Shown here: piece by piece, positions 23,922 through 31,968 of the stretch
How the letters are laid out: every line of letters starts with the position of its first letter
Numbering within the stretch: the stretch's first letter is position 1
From: Sphingobium sp.
GTDB lineage: Bacteria; Pseudomonadota; Alphaproteobacteria; Sphingomonadales; Sphingomonadaceae
Assembly: GCA_022652485.1 (NCBI GenBank)
Contig: JALCRK010000006.1
Span: 1-64,000, forward strand
Direction of reading: 5' to 3'
DNA length: 64,000 nucleotides
Translations under genes and position numbers: made by a program
The notes under the pieces: model-generated
The model's database searches: none
The model's input: the letters and a program-made list of their open reading frames with translations, nothing else
What the model was told of the DNA's origin: nothing

Positions 23922-23991
23922 CCAGCCCTCTCCCCCACCCAACCTCCCGACAGGGTAAACTATTGGGAGGTTGGGTGGGGGAGAGGGCTGG
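23922..23991. repeat. Long inverted repeat with 27-bp arms (copy 2)
   Basis: Perfect 27-bp arms (23922-23948 and 23965-23991) flank a 16-nt loop GACAGGGTAAACTATT, the exact reverse complement of the loop at 16187-16250. The element is thus inserted in the opposite orientation. It lies between g15 and the DUF2793 gene. Confidence 0.85.
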
Positions 23992-24030
23992 TGCGGCCAT
24001 CAAACCATCAACTTTCGGAGTTGGCTTCCC

Positions 24031-24531
24031 ATGAGCACCACCAACAGCGACCGTTTTGCCCTGCCCCTGTTGCAGGCAGGGCAGGCCCAGAAGGAACTGA
24101 CCCACAACGAGGCGCTGGCCCTTGTTGACATGCTGCTCCACGCGCAGGTGGAGAGCATGGCCGTGGCGACGCCACCGGGCGGAGCGGTGGTGGGGCAATG
24201 CTGGGTCGTCGCTACATCTGGCACCGGCGCATGGGCCGGGCAGGACGGCAAGCTCGCCTGCCTCACCACGGGCGGATGGCGGTTCGTCGCCCCGCGCAAG
24301 GGGCTGCAGGTGCTGAATGCCGCCGACGGGAACAGCTATGTGCATGATGGCGCCGCATGGCAGATGGGTGCGGTGCGCACCAACGGCGTCTATTTCAGCG
24401 GCAACAGGATCATCACCACGCGTCAGGGCGCGATCACCGACCCGACCGGCGGCAGCGTGACGGACACTCAGGCGCGCACCGCCATTGCATCCATACTGAC
24501 AGCGCTGCGCAATCATGGCCTGATCGCCTGA
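24031..24531 (+). CDS. DUF2793 protein at the end of the GTA cluster
   Basis: This 166-residue protein has the DUF2793 pattern: FALPLLQAGQAQKELTHNEA at residues 8-27, then a beta-rich stretch (GQCWVVATSGTGAWAGQDGK, GWRFVAPRKGLQVLNAADG). The domain occurs in GTA fibre or head-spike accessory proteins, often as an N-terminal attachment module, so a role in recipient binding is likely but inferred. After it come 259 bp without a gene up to ompA, holding only the ompA leader. Confidence 0.8.
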   Translation: MSTTNSDRFALPLLQAGQAQKELTHNEALALVDMLLHAQVESMAVATPPGGAVVGQCWVVATSGTGAWAGQDGKLACLTTGGWRFVAPRKGLQVLNAADGNSYVHDGAAWQMGAVRTNGVYFSGNRIITTRQGAITDPTGGSVTDTQARTAIASILTALRNHGLIA

Positions 24532-24790
24532 TGGCGCACGGTCAATAATCATTTGTAGCCCAAGCAAAAAATATCCGGATCGCCTCTGTTGTTGAGCGTG
24601 CGGCACCCAATTCGGCGCATGTATTTATGCACCTGAAGTGCGGGGTGATGTTCCCGGCAAGGAGAAGGCAACGCCTGTATTAACCCATTTTATGCCGGAA
24701 AATGAACTATTCTCCGGTCTTGCCATGCAACTTTCCAAGGAGTAGGGGGTTTCTGCAGTCCTTGCGACTAAACTGGAAAGGGGAAAAGAC

Positions 24791-25870
24791 ATGCGGAAGC
24801 TGGCTCTTGCAGCTGCTCTTGCAACCACGGCGATGGCGTCTCCGGCGCTGGCCCGTGACGATGCCTGGTACATTGGCGCCCATGGCGGCGCGATGAAGGT
24901 TGAGGATATCGATATCGACGTTATCGGTTCCACGGCCGCCGACGCCACGGCGAACTACAACACCGGCTTCGATGTTGACGGTGTGATCGGTTATGATTTC
25001 GGCATGTTCCGGCTCGAAAGCGAGGTCGGTTTCCGTCGCGCCTGGACCGATCATGTTGACTATCTGGGCTACAGCAGCACGCGCGGCAACGTTCGTTCGC
25101 TGAGCTTCATGATGAACGCGCTGCTTGATTTCGGTCCCGATGACGGCCTTCAGGGCTTCGTTGGTGGCGGTGCGGGCGTGGCTCGTACGCATCTTTACAG
25201 CCTCACCACCGATGATTCCGATACCGGCTTCGCGTGGCAGGCTCTTGCTGGCGTGCGGATGCCGCTGACCAGCAACCTCGATGCCGAACTGAAGTATCGC
25301 TTCTTCAACCACCGCAATCTCGACCTCGTGACGAGCAATGCGTTCGGTGGCGCCGGTGCTCCGGGTACGGCCGTCGATGCGGATGTGCGCACGCACAGCC
25401 TCCTCGTAGGCCTGGTGTACAACTTCGGCGAGAAGGCTCCGCCTCCCCCGCCCCCGCCCCCGCCCCCGCCGCCTCCGCCTCCGCCTCCGCCGCCTCCGCC
25501 TCCGCCGCCGGTGGTCGAGTGCCAGACGGGTCCGTACATCGTGTTCTTTGAATTCGATAAGTCGGATATCACGCCTGACGCTGCTACGATCCTCGACAGC
25601 GCGGTTTCGGCTTATGCCAACTGCAACAACGCGCAGATCATGCTGGCCGGCCACGCGGACAAGGCTGGACGTCCCGCCTACAACGTCGCGCTGTCTCAGC
25701 GCCGCGCCGATGCGGTCAAGGCCTACATCGTCTCGAAGGGCATCACCGACGGTGCGATCTCGACCAAGGCCTTTGGCGAGAGCATGCCGAAGGTTGAAAC
25801 TGCCGACGGTGTCCGCGAACTGCAGAACCGCCGCGTGGAGATTACCTATGGTCCGGGTTCCGGCTCGTAA
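24791..25870 (+). CDS. OmpA-family outer membrane protein with polyproline linker
   Basis: The protein (359 aa) has a signal peptide (residues 1-21, ending LARDD), an eight-stranded beta-barrel region (about 25-215), a run of 24 consecutive prolines (codons 25439-25510) and a C-terminal OmpA domain (about 245-355). The last contains YIVFFEFDKSDI, LAGHADKAG and LQNRRVEITY, which bind peptidoglycan. It anchors the outer membrane to the wall. The proline run would require EF-P for translation. A strong terminator follows. Confidence 0.93.
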   Translation: MRKLALAAALATTAMASPALARDDAWYIGAHGGAMKVEDIDIDVIGSTAADATANYNTGFDVDGVIGYDFGMFRLESEVGFRRAWTDHVDYLGYSSTRGNVRSLSFMMNALLDFGPDDGLQGFVGGGAGVARTHLYSLTTDDSDTGFAWQALAGVRMPLTSNLDAELKYRFFNHRNLDLVTSNAFGGAGAPGTAVDADVRTHSLLVGLVYNFGEKAPPPPPPPPPPPPPPPPPPPPPPPPVVECQTGPYIVFFEFDKSDITPDAATILDSAVSAYANCNNAQIMLAGHADKAGRPAYNVALSQRRADAVKAYIVSKGITDGAISTKAFGESMPKVETADGVRELQNRRVEITYGPGSGS

Positions 25871-25893
25871 GATCCGCAGCGATGCACGAAATG

Positions 25894-25924
25894 GGGGCTG
25901 GCCAGCAATGGCCGGCCCCTTTTC
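25894..25924 (+). terminator. Rho-independent terminator of ompA
   Basis: GGGGCTGGCC (25894-25903) and GGCCGGCCCC (25910-25919) form a 10-bp stem with one G-T pair and a 6-nt loop, followed by TTTT. Confidence 0.85.
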
Positions 25925-26068
25925 TTGCTCGACAGGCGTTCAGCATGGGGAAAGAATGGAAGGCCTAGAGTGCGCTGCGTTAATCTGACGCAGGCGGTGC
26001 GCTCCCTGTTTTTGGCGTCGCATCGTTTTTGCGGATCTGCCGCCTTCCCTCATCGAAAGGATGCCCCC

Positions 26069-26638
26069 ATGACCTTCCGAAATTCCCTCCGGATTGCCGT
26101 CATTCCCATTGGCATGTTCGTCGCCTCCTCCATCCCGGCGCTTGCGGCGCACGCTCATGCGCATGAGCATGGGTCTGCTATGGCTCACGCCACGCTGATG
26201 GACGCCCAAGGCGCATCAAGGGGCAGCGTTCAAGTCATGGCGAAGGATGGCGGCCTGAATGTCACCGTGGCAGCCACCGGTCTCACGCCCGGCGTGCATG
26301 GCCTCCACATCCATACCGTCGGCCAGTGCACCGCGCCCGATTTCGCGAGCGCGGGTGGCCACTGGAACCCGATGGCGAAGCATCACGGCATGGAAAACCC
26401 CGATGGCGCGCATATGGGCGATCTTCCCAACATCACCATTGGCGCGGATGGCTCCGGTAGCCTGACCTTCACCGTGCCGGGCGCGACCCTCTCGGGAGGT
26501 GAACATCCGCTGCTCGATGCCGATGGCGCTGCAATCGTCATCCATGCCGGGCCGGATGACATGAAGACCGATCCTGCCGGGAGCTCCGGGGGGCGGATAG
26601 CCTGCGGCGTGGTGAAGGTTTCCCCGAGGCCCGAATAG
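26069..26638 (+). CDS. sodC: Cu/Zn superoxide dismutase
   Basis: The 189-residue periplasmic enzyme has a signal peptide (about residues 1-26, SSIPALAAHAHA), a His-rich segment right after cleavage (HAHAHEHG), and the SodC core: GLHIHTVGQC, GGHWNPMAKHHG, IVIHAGPDD and GGRIACGVV. These supply the Cu and Zn histidines and the disulfide cysteines. It converts superoxide to hydrogen peroxide. AAAGGA before the ATG at 26069 fits. The His-rich start may store or chaperone metal. Confidence 0.95.
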   Translation: MTFRNSLRIAVIPIGMFVASSIPALAAHAHAHEHGSAMAHATLMDAQGASRGSVQVMAKDGGLNVTVAATGLTPGVHGLHIHTVGQCTAPDFASAGGHWNPMAKHHGMENPDGAHMGDLPNITIGADGSGSLTFTVPGATLSGGEHPLLDADGAAIVIHAGPDDMKTDPAGSSGGRIACGVVKVSPRPE

Positions 26639-26737
26639 GCGCCGACCCGCATGTCCGGTTTTTCTTGAATCTTTAACCTGGACATCCGATATTAGGGTTC
26701 GTTGGCAATAGCGCCAATGACAAGGAGTGATTTCACA

Positions 26738-27484
26738 ATGGCTAACTGGTCTGACCCCCGGACAGGTGGCGTAAGCTTCGGCGGTGGCGTCGCGGCGCGT
26801 CCGGCGTCCTACGACGCGGGGCTGCGGTCCTACATGCTGTCGGTGTATAACTATATGGCGAGCGGCGTGCTGCTGACGGGTATCGTCGCGATGCTGTTCG
26901 CTTCCAGCGGCGCGGTTTCCGTGCTGTTCAACGAGATGGGCCGCCCGTCGCTGCTCGGCTGGATCGTCATGTTCGCGCCGCTTGGCTTCGTGATGACGCT
27001 GAGCTTTGGTATCAACCGGCTCTCCACCGCAGCGGCGCAGGGCATCTACTGGGCCTATGCGGCGGTGATGGGCCTGTCGCTCTCCACGATCTTCCTCGTC
27101 TATACCGGAACCTCGATCGCGCAGACCTTCTTCGCGACGGCAGCCGCCTTCGCGGGCCTGAGCCTCGTCGGCTACACCACCAAGAAGGATTTGTCGGGCT
27201 TCGGCACGTTCCTGATCATGGGTCTGGTGGGCCTGATCGTGGCCTCGCTGATCAACATCTTCCTCAAGTCCAGCGTGATGGACCTCGCGATCAGCGCCAT
27301 CGGCGTGCTGATCTTCGCAGGTCTGACCGCCTATGACACGCAGAAGATCAAGGGCATGTACAGCTATGTCGCGGGCACGGAGATGGTCGGCAAGTCGGTG
27401 GTGATGGGCGCGCTGAGCCTCTATCTCGACTTCATCAACCTGTTCCTGATGCTGCTGCGCTTCATGGGCAACAACCGTAATTAA
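26738..27484 (+). CDS. Bax inhibitor-1 / YccA-like membrane protein
   Basis: This 248-residue protein has seven hydrophobic segments and BI-1 features: SYMLSVYNYMASGVLLTGI (residues 32-50), LSFGINRLS, and the C-terminal LTAYDTQKIKGMY, SLYLDFINLFLMLLRFMG. YccA-type members interact with FtsH or form ion leak channels in the inner membrane. CAAGGAGTG before the ATG at 26738 sets the start. A clear terminator follows. Confidence 0.92.
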   Translation: MANWSDPRTGGVSFGGGVAARPASYDAGLRSYMLSVYNYMASGVLLTGIVAMLFASSGAVSVLFNEMGRPSLLGWIVMFAPLGFVMTLSFGINRLSTAAAQGIYWAYAAVMGLSLSTIFLVYTGTSIAQTFFATAAAFAGLSLVGYTTKKDLSGFGTFLIMGLVGLIVASLINIFLKSSVMDLAISAIGVLIFAGLTAYDTQKIKGMYSYVAGTEMVGKSVVMGALSLYLDFINLFLMLLRFMGNNRN

Positions 27485-27520
27485 GGGCATTTGGTCCCTA
27501 TGGACTGATGACGCTTCAAG

Positions 27521-27550
27521 GCCCGGCCGGGAAACTGGCCGGGCTTTTTC
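27521..27550 (+). terminator. Rho-independent terminator of the BI-1 family gene
   Basis: GCCCGGCC (27521-27528) and GGCCGGGC (27537-27544) form an 8-bp stem, followed by TTTTTC. Confidence 0.88.
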
Positions 27551-27618
27551 TTGAGCGGCGGGTCGCTCTGTTTCCATCAGGACTTCATTTTGGTGCAATC
27601 CTTTGTTAGCCAAGCGGG

Positions 27619-28380
27619 GTGAGTCTATGGGGTCGCCTCCGCCGCAAAGCACGGTATAGCACCGGAAACTGTCGCATTTATGCGATCGGTGACGTGCACG
27701 GCTGCTTCCCATTGCTGGTTCGCCTGCTCCAGCTGATCGAGCAGGACCAGCGCGAGCGAGCGCCGCTCGAAACCCATGTCGTGCTGCTCGGCGACTATAT
27801 CGACCGCGGGCCGCAATCGCGCGACGTATGCGAGCTGCTCCATGCGATGGAAGGCTCGGCCTATTTTCATTGCCTCAAGGGCAATCACGAAGAGACGATG
27901 CTGAAGGTGCTCGACGGCAACCGGATGGCGCTGCGGTTCTGGCTCAAATATGGCGGTGAGGAGACGCTGCTGAGCTGGGGACTGGAGCCTGACATGATCG
28001 AGCGTGCAACCTTGAGCGAAGGCGGGCAGTGGCAGCTGATCGAAGCCTTTCGCGCGCAGGTGTCGCCTGCGCTGGCGCAATGGATGCGCCGCTTGCCCTC
28101 GCATCATCTTCATGCCGACTATCTGTTCGCTCATGCGGGCATCCGCCCCCGGCTCAGGCTGGAGGAACAGAGCGACGAGGACATGCTTTGGATACGGGAG
28201 CCTTTTCTCTCCAGCGACGCGCGGCACCCGTGGCGGGTGGTGCATGGCCATAGCCAGTGCGACAGCGCCGAGATTTTCCATAACCGCATCGGTATCGATA
28301 CCGGCGCCTATCGCACCGGCATGTTGACCGCGATCGGTATCGAGGATGACGAGGCCTGGCCGATCACGGCCATCGCCTGA
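27619..28380 (+). CDS. Metallophosphoesterase (serine/threonine protein phosphatase type)
   Basis: The protein (253 aa) has the PPP-family motifs YAIGDVHGC (residues 21-29), LLGDYIDRGP (57-66) and LKGNHE (about 89-94), plus later HAGIRP and VHGHSQ. They form a two-metal centre. It may be a protein phosphatase or a diadenosine tetraphosphate hydrolase-like enzyme. The start is a GTG with only a weak G-rich upstream site; no better one is in frame. Confidence 0.9.
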   Translation: MSLWGRLRRKARYSTGNCRIYAIGDVHGCFPLLVRLLQLIEQDQRERAPLETHVVLLGDYIDRGPQSRDVCELLHAMEGSAYFHCLKGNHEETMLKVLDGNRMALRFWLKYGGEETLLSWGLEPDMIERATLSEGGQWQLIEAFRAQVSPALAQWMRRLPSHHLHADYLFAHAGIRPRLRLEEQSDEDMLWIREPFLSSDARHPWRVVHGHSQCDSAEIFHNRIGIDTGAYRTGMLTAIGIEDDEAWPITAIA

Positions 28381-28401
28381 TTTGCATAAGGGACGTCCGG
28401 A

Positions 28402-29538
28402 TCAGTCCCGCGATTTGGCCGGGGCCCATGTCTGGTAGGTGCGCCCTCTCAGCGCATCCGTAACGCCGAGAAAGGTGGCCCAGATCGCCGATGCGATGCT
28501 CAACAGCATCGCGCATGGCCTGATCCGCGCCGCCGCCCCCAGCACGACCAGCACCGCTCCACCCCAGAGCAGCGCGAGCAGCATGGTCCGCCCATCCAGC
28601 CACAGTGCGAGGCTCAGCATCACGGCGGAGAGGGTAGCCAAAGGCGCGCCAAACCAGCGCAACAGCTTGTGCGACACGAATTTGTACTTGTCTGCCAGCG
28701 AAAAATGCCGCGCCATCTGCGGCCAGAGATGGCGCGAAGAGGCGAAGGAGCGGCAGGCGATGCGGCGCTTGCGGCGGAACTCGTCGCGGGGGTCAGTGGT
28801 GTTCCGCTCATAGGCGATGACGTCTTCCGCGCTGATCAGACGATAGCCGCGAAACAGCACGCTCATCGAGGCGATCATGTCGTCGAGCAGATGTGGCGGC
28901 ACTTCGGGATAGAGCGCGCGGCGGGTGGCGAAGATCGATCCGTCCGCACCCATCATGGAGCCGCAGCGCGATTCGAGCGCCTTGATCTTCTCCTCCAGTC
29001 GCCAGTAGAGCCCGCCGATGCTGGCTGTGGTGCCGTCGGCATCGTTGATGTAGCGCAGCGTGCCGGATACGCCGCCGATGGCGGGGTCGTGGAAATAGCC
29101 GAGCAGCCGCCCGACCGATTCGGGCTCCAGCAGGACATTGGCGTCCGTGAAGATGCAGATCTCGCCCTGAGCCTGCGCGACCATCTTGCGCATTCCCATC
29201 GCCTTGCCCGTGCGCTCTGTCGCGGGGATGACGCGCAGCAGATCTGGCCGGCTTTCCAGCAGGGGCAGTGTCGAATCCGTGCTCATGTCCGAATAAGCGA
29301 GGATTTCGAGAGCGGGATACTGCGCCTTGATCGCCTCCAGATTGGCGAGCTTGGCGGGCAGCGCGCGCTCCTCGTTATAGGCGGAAAACAGCAGAGTCGC
29401 GGAGGGATCCGGCAGACCGGCCTCCTTCCTCGCAACCGGACGCGCCCGCATCAGCCGCAGCGACAACGGGAAGCTGACATAGGGATGAAGAAACAGCGCT
29501 CCGGCAAGCAGCGACACTGCATAGAAGGCGAGGGTCAT
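28402..29538 (-). CDS. Glycosyltransferase family 2 membrane protein
   Basis: This 378-residue protein has an N-terminal membrane helix, a GT2 catalytic domain (LLFSAYNEERAL at 49-60, then FTDANVLLEPESV with the DxN metal site near residue 130, and LLDDMI) and three C-terminal transmembrane segments (about 295-365). It transfers a sugar from a nucleotide sugar to an unknown acceptor at the inner membrane, probably in polysaccharide or lipid-glycan synthesis. It is convergent with the upstream phosphatase and divergent from rpsT. Confidence 0.88.
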   Translation of the reverse strand: MTLAFYAVSLLAGALFLHPYVSFPLSLRLMRARPVARKEAGLPDPSATLLFSAYNEERALPAKLANLEAIKAQYPALEILAYSDMSTDSTLPLLESRPDLLRVIPATERTGKAMGMRKMVAQAQGEICIFTDANVLLEPESVGRLLGYFHDPAIGGVSGTLRYINDADGTTASIGGLYWRLEEKIKALESRCGSMMGADGSIFATRRALYPEVPPHLLDDMIASMSVLFRGYRLISAEDVIAYERNTTDPRDEFRRKRRIACRSFASSRHLWPQMARHFSLADKYKFVSHKLLRWFGAPLATLSAVMLSLALWLDGRTMLLALLWGGAVLVVLGAAARIRPCAMLLSIASAIWATFLGVTDALRGRTYQTWAPAKSRD

Positions 29539-29713
29539 TCCGATTCGCTAGCGCGCTTTGGGCGCGAAGTCCCGCAATTTTGCATCACGGCCTCTGCGGT
29601 GCGCCTTTCAGTTGACGGAAATGGCCCGAGCAGCTATGGGCCAGCCTTCGCGATTCAGGGAGCCGGCAGGTTCTCCGTAGCTCAGACATTCAGACAGGTT
29701 TTTTGAGGAACTT

Positions 29714-29977
29714 ATGGCCAATACGCCTCAGGCAAAAAAGCGCATCCGTCGCAACGCACGTCGGGCCGAGATCAACGGCAACCGCATCAGCCGCATCCGT
29801 ACGCTGGTGAAGAAGGTAGAGAGCGCCGTTGCCTCCGGGGACAAGGATAGCGCGGTCTCCGCACTGGCGTCCGTGCAGCCGGAACTGGCGCGTGGTGTTG
29901 CCCGGGGCGTGCTGCACAAGAACACGGCTTCGCGCAAGTTCAGCCGCCTGACCAAGGCTGTCAGCGCGCTCGCCTGA
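29714..29977 (+). CDS. rpsT: 30S ribosomal protein S20
   Basis: The 87-residue helical, lysine- and arginine-rich protein starts [20 protein letters not shown] and ends with [19 protein letters not shown], which is diagnostic of S20. It binds 16S rRNA early in 30S assembly. GAGGAAC at 29705-29711 is the ribosome binding site. The next gene is dnaA, as in many alphaproteobacteria. Confidence 0.96.
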   Translation: MANTPQAKKRIRRNARRAEINGNRISRIRTLVKKVESAVASGDKDSAVSALASVQPELARGVARGVLHKNTASRKFSRLTKAVSALA

Positions 29978-30009
29978 GCCCAAACCTCTCGCTTAGCGAT
30001 ATTCATGAA

Positions 30010-30034
30010 CCCGCCGGCTGGCCGGCGGGTTTTT
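30010..30034 (+). terminator. Rho-independent terminator of rpsT
   Basis: CCCGCCGGC (30010-30018), TG loop, GCCGGCGGG (30021-30029), then TTTTTC. Confidence 0.9.
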
Positions 30035-30437
30035 CGTGCGTGGTTGAAAGGCACGTCCGGGGCATATTTATGAGCATCGAGGCTACATAAATCACAGGAG
30101 AAGAGGGCACTTCCGGAAAGCGAGGAGTTGTGCTGATTCGCTGTGAGTGCGAAATGGGTATGTGCAGAAAAATGCATATAAAACAGTGCACTAAAATAAA
30201 CCAATGCAATTCTGCGGGCTTGTGACTGTCAAATATTTTATTTCATTTTTTTGACGGTGCCCCCTCTTGATCGAATCGTTAACGACTGACTAATCCTACC
30301 TCCTCACCCGCGAAGCTGTTTCGAGATTCGCGGTATTCATGATCCGCTGGCAGCAAGCCACTTTCGGTGTTGAAAGTGGACGGGGGGTTGTTGTGCGTCG
30401 TTAATAAGGAAGCGCCGTAAAACGCCTTCCACAAAAC
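30035..30437 (+). promoter_or_regulatory. dnaA upstream region with three palindromes
   Basis: The long leader of dnaA contains an A+T-rich block (about 30160-30260) and three inverted repeats. TCGTTAACGA lies at 30276-30285 and is part of TTAA-N7-CTAA, one mismatch from a CtrA-type box. CCGCGAA/TTCGCGG lies at 30308-30333, and CCACTTTC/GAAAGTGG at 30358-30379 (8-bp perfect arms, 6-nt loop). No clear DnaA box (TTATCCACA-type) was found. The region looks regulatory; whether it is part of the origin is unknown. Confidence 0.5.
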
Positions 30438-31892
30438 ATGAAAGGCGGTCGCGTGTTTTCAGGGGGTGACACCACAGCTGTTCTCCAGCCAGACGGGCCC
30501 GCCGAAGCGGAATGCCCGGTCGAGATCGGTGCGGGCTGGGAGCAGATCAAGACGGGGCTGCGCGCCAGCGTCGGGGCGCGCATGTTCGACCAGTGGCTGA
30601 AGCCGCTCAAGCTCGGCAGCTTTTGCGCGATGACCGGCACGCTGGAACTTGCGGCAGGTTCCGACTTTTCTGCGAATTTCATCGCGAGCCAGTTTGGCGA
30701 CCGCATCCGGCTGGCGTTCCGGTCCGCCCGGATCGGCGTGGAGGATATTCGCTTCGTCCGAGCGATCCATGTGCCGGGCGTGGCGACAGCCAGCCCTCAG
30801 GCAGCGCCGCGCGAGGAGCGTGGGCGTGTGGAAGATCGCAGCCTGCCCGCGTCCACGCGCACGGCTGCGCCAGATATATTGCCCCTTCGTCACAGCTTTG
30901 CGGAGTTTGTCATCGGCGAGAGCAACCGGCTCGCCTGCACCGCCGCCAAGGCAATGGCGGGCGCGGCGGCGCCGCTGTTCAATCCGCTCTACATCCACGG
31001 CGGCACCGGGCAGGGCAAGACACATCTGCTTCACGCGATCGCGTCCGATTACCGCGCCCAATTTCCCGGACATATCATCATCTATATGTCCGCCGAGAAG
31101 TTCATGATGGAGTTCGTCACCGCGATGCGCGCCAATGACAGCATGGCCTTCAAGGCGCGGCTGCGGGCGGCGAAGCTGCTGCTGATCGACGACATCCAGT
31201 TCATCGCCGGCAAGGGATCGACGCAGGAGGAGTTCCTGCACACGATCAACGAGCTGGCCGATCAGGGCGCCCGTATCGTCATCAGTGCGGATCGCGCGCC
31301 GCAGCATCTCGACTCGGTCGATCCGCGCATCCTCTCGCGTCTTGCAGGCGGTCTGGTGGCGGACATCCAGCCTGCCGATCTCGATCTGCGCCGGGCGATC
31401 CTGGAGGCCAAGCGCGCTACCCTGCCGGACGCCGCCATCCCCGATATGGTGCTGGATTTCCTCGCCCGCTCGATCCGCACCAATGTGCGCGAGCTGGAGG
31501 GGGCGTTCAACAAGCTGCTGGCTTATGCGCAGCTTACTGGACGCGCTGTCGATATGGAGTTCGCACAGGCAATGCTGGCGGATGCGGTGCGGGCGAATGC
31601 CCGGCGCATCACGGTCGACGAGATCCAGAAGGCATGTGCCGCGCATTACCGGATCGATCCCGCCGAAATGCGGTCCAAGCGCCGTGCTCGGGCCGTGGCG
31701 CGGCCGCGTCAGGTGGCGATGTATCTGGCGAAGAAGATGACGCCGCGTTCGCTGCCCGAGATCGGCCGTATCTTTGGCGGACGCGATCACAGCACCGTGA
31801 TCCACGCCGTGCGGACAATCGAGGAGCTGCGTCAGAGCAACCCCGAGATCGATTCGGACATCCGCAAGCTGCAACGCCAGCTGGAGATGTGA
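30438..31892 (+). CDS. dnaA: Chromosomal replication initiator DnaA
   Basis: The 484-residue DnaA has domain I (about residues 30-95, WEQIKTGLRASVGARMFDQW), a variable linker, the AAA+ domain with Walker A YIHGGTGQGKTHLLHAI (about 190-206) and Walker B LLLIDDIQFIAGKG (about 248-261), and the domain IV DNA-binding motif GRDHSTVIHAVRTIE (about 448-462). It unwinds oriC. The ATG at 30438 has no good ribosome binding site, which may keep translation low. No dnaN follows. Confidence 0.97.
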   Translation: MKGGRVFSGGDTTAVLQPDGPAEAECPVEIGAGWEQIKTGLRASVGARMFDQWLKPLKLGSFCAMTGTLELAAGSDFSANFIASQFGDRIRLAFRSARIGVEDIRFVRAIHVPGVATASPQAAPREERGRVEDRSLPASTRTAAPDILPLRHSFAEFVIGESNRLACTAAKAMAGAAAPLFNPLYIHGGTGQGKTHLLHAIASDYRAQFPGHIIIYMSAEKFMMEFVTAMRANDSMAFKARLRAAKLLLIDDIQFIAGKGSTQEEFLHTINELADQGARIVISADRAPQHLDSVDPRILSRLAGGLVADIQPADLDLRRAILEAKRATLPDAAIPDMVLDFLARSIRTNVRELEGAFNKLLAYAQLTGRAVDMEFAQAMLADAVRANARRITVDEIQKACAAHYRIDPAEMRSKRRARAVARPRQVAMYLAKKMTPRSLPEIGRIFGGRDHSTVIHAVRTIEELRQSNPEIDSDIRKLQRQLEM

Positions 31893-31903
31893 GAGCCAAC
31901 CTT

Positions 31904-31957
31904 GTCATTCCCGCACAGGCGGGAATCCAGAGGGACCCGGATCAAGTCCGGGGTGAC
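31904..31957. repeat. Bipartite palindromic repeat after dnaA
   Basis: GTCATTCCCGC...GCGGGAATCC (31904-31928), followed by CCCGG...CCGGGGTGAC, makes a GTCA...TGAC element of the same style as those in the GTA cluster. It is the only copy I see outside that cluster. Confidence 0.7.
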
Positions 31958-31968
31958 GGTCGACAGCT

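Noticed and set aside
10924-23991. A CRISPR array
   Set aside because: The repeats are spaced by whole genes, have palindromic bipartite structure and no regular spacers, and no cas genes are present.
23881-23991. A transcription terminator closing the main GTA operon
   Set aside because: The hairpins are strong but no T-run follows, and the DUF2793 gene continues in the same direction.
8130-24531. A temperate prophage
   Set aside because: There is no integrase, repressor, replication, holin or attachment-site pair, and the gene order is that of a gene transfer agent.
25195-25572. A minus-strand frame with a long glycine run
   Set aside because: The glycines are simply the complement of the proline run in OmpA.
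27625-28281. A 218-aa minus-strand frame opposite the metallophosphoesterase
   Set aside because: It carries no motif of any family, whereas the plus-strand frame has all phosphatase motifs.
30035-30437. The replication origin next to dnaA
   Set aside because: I found palindromes and an A+T-rich block but no convincing cluster of DnaA boxes, so I call it only a regulatory region.
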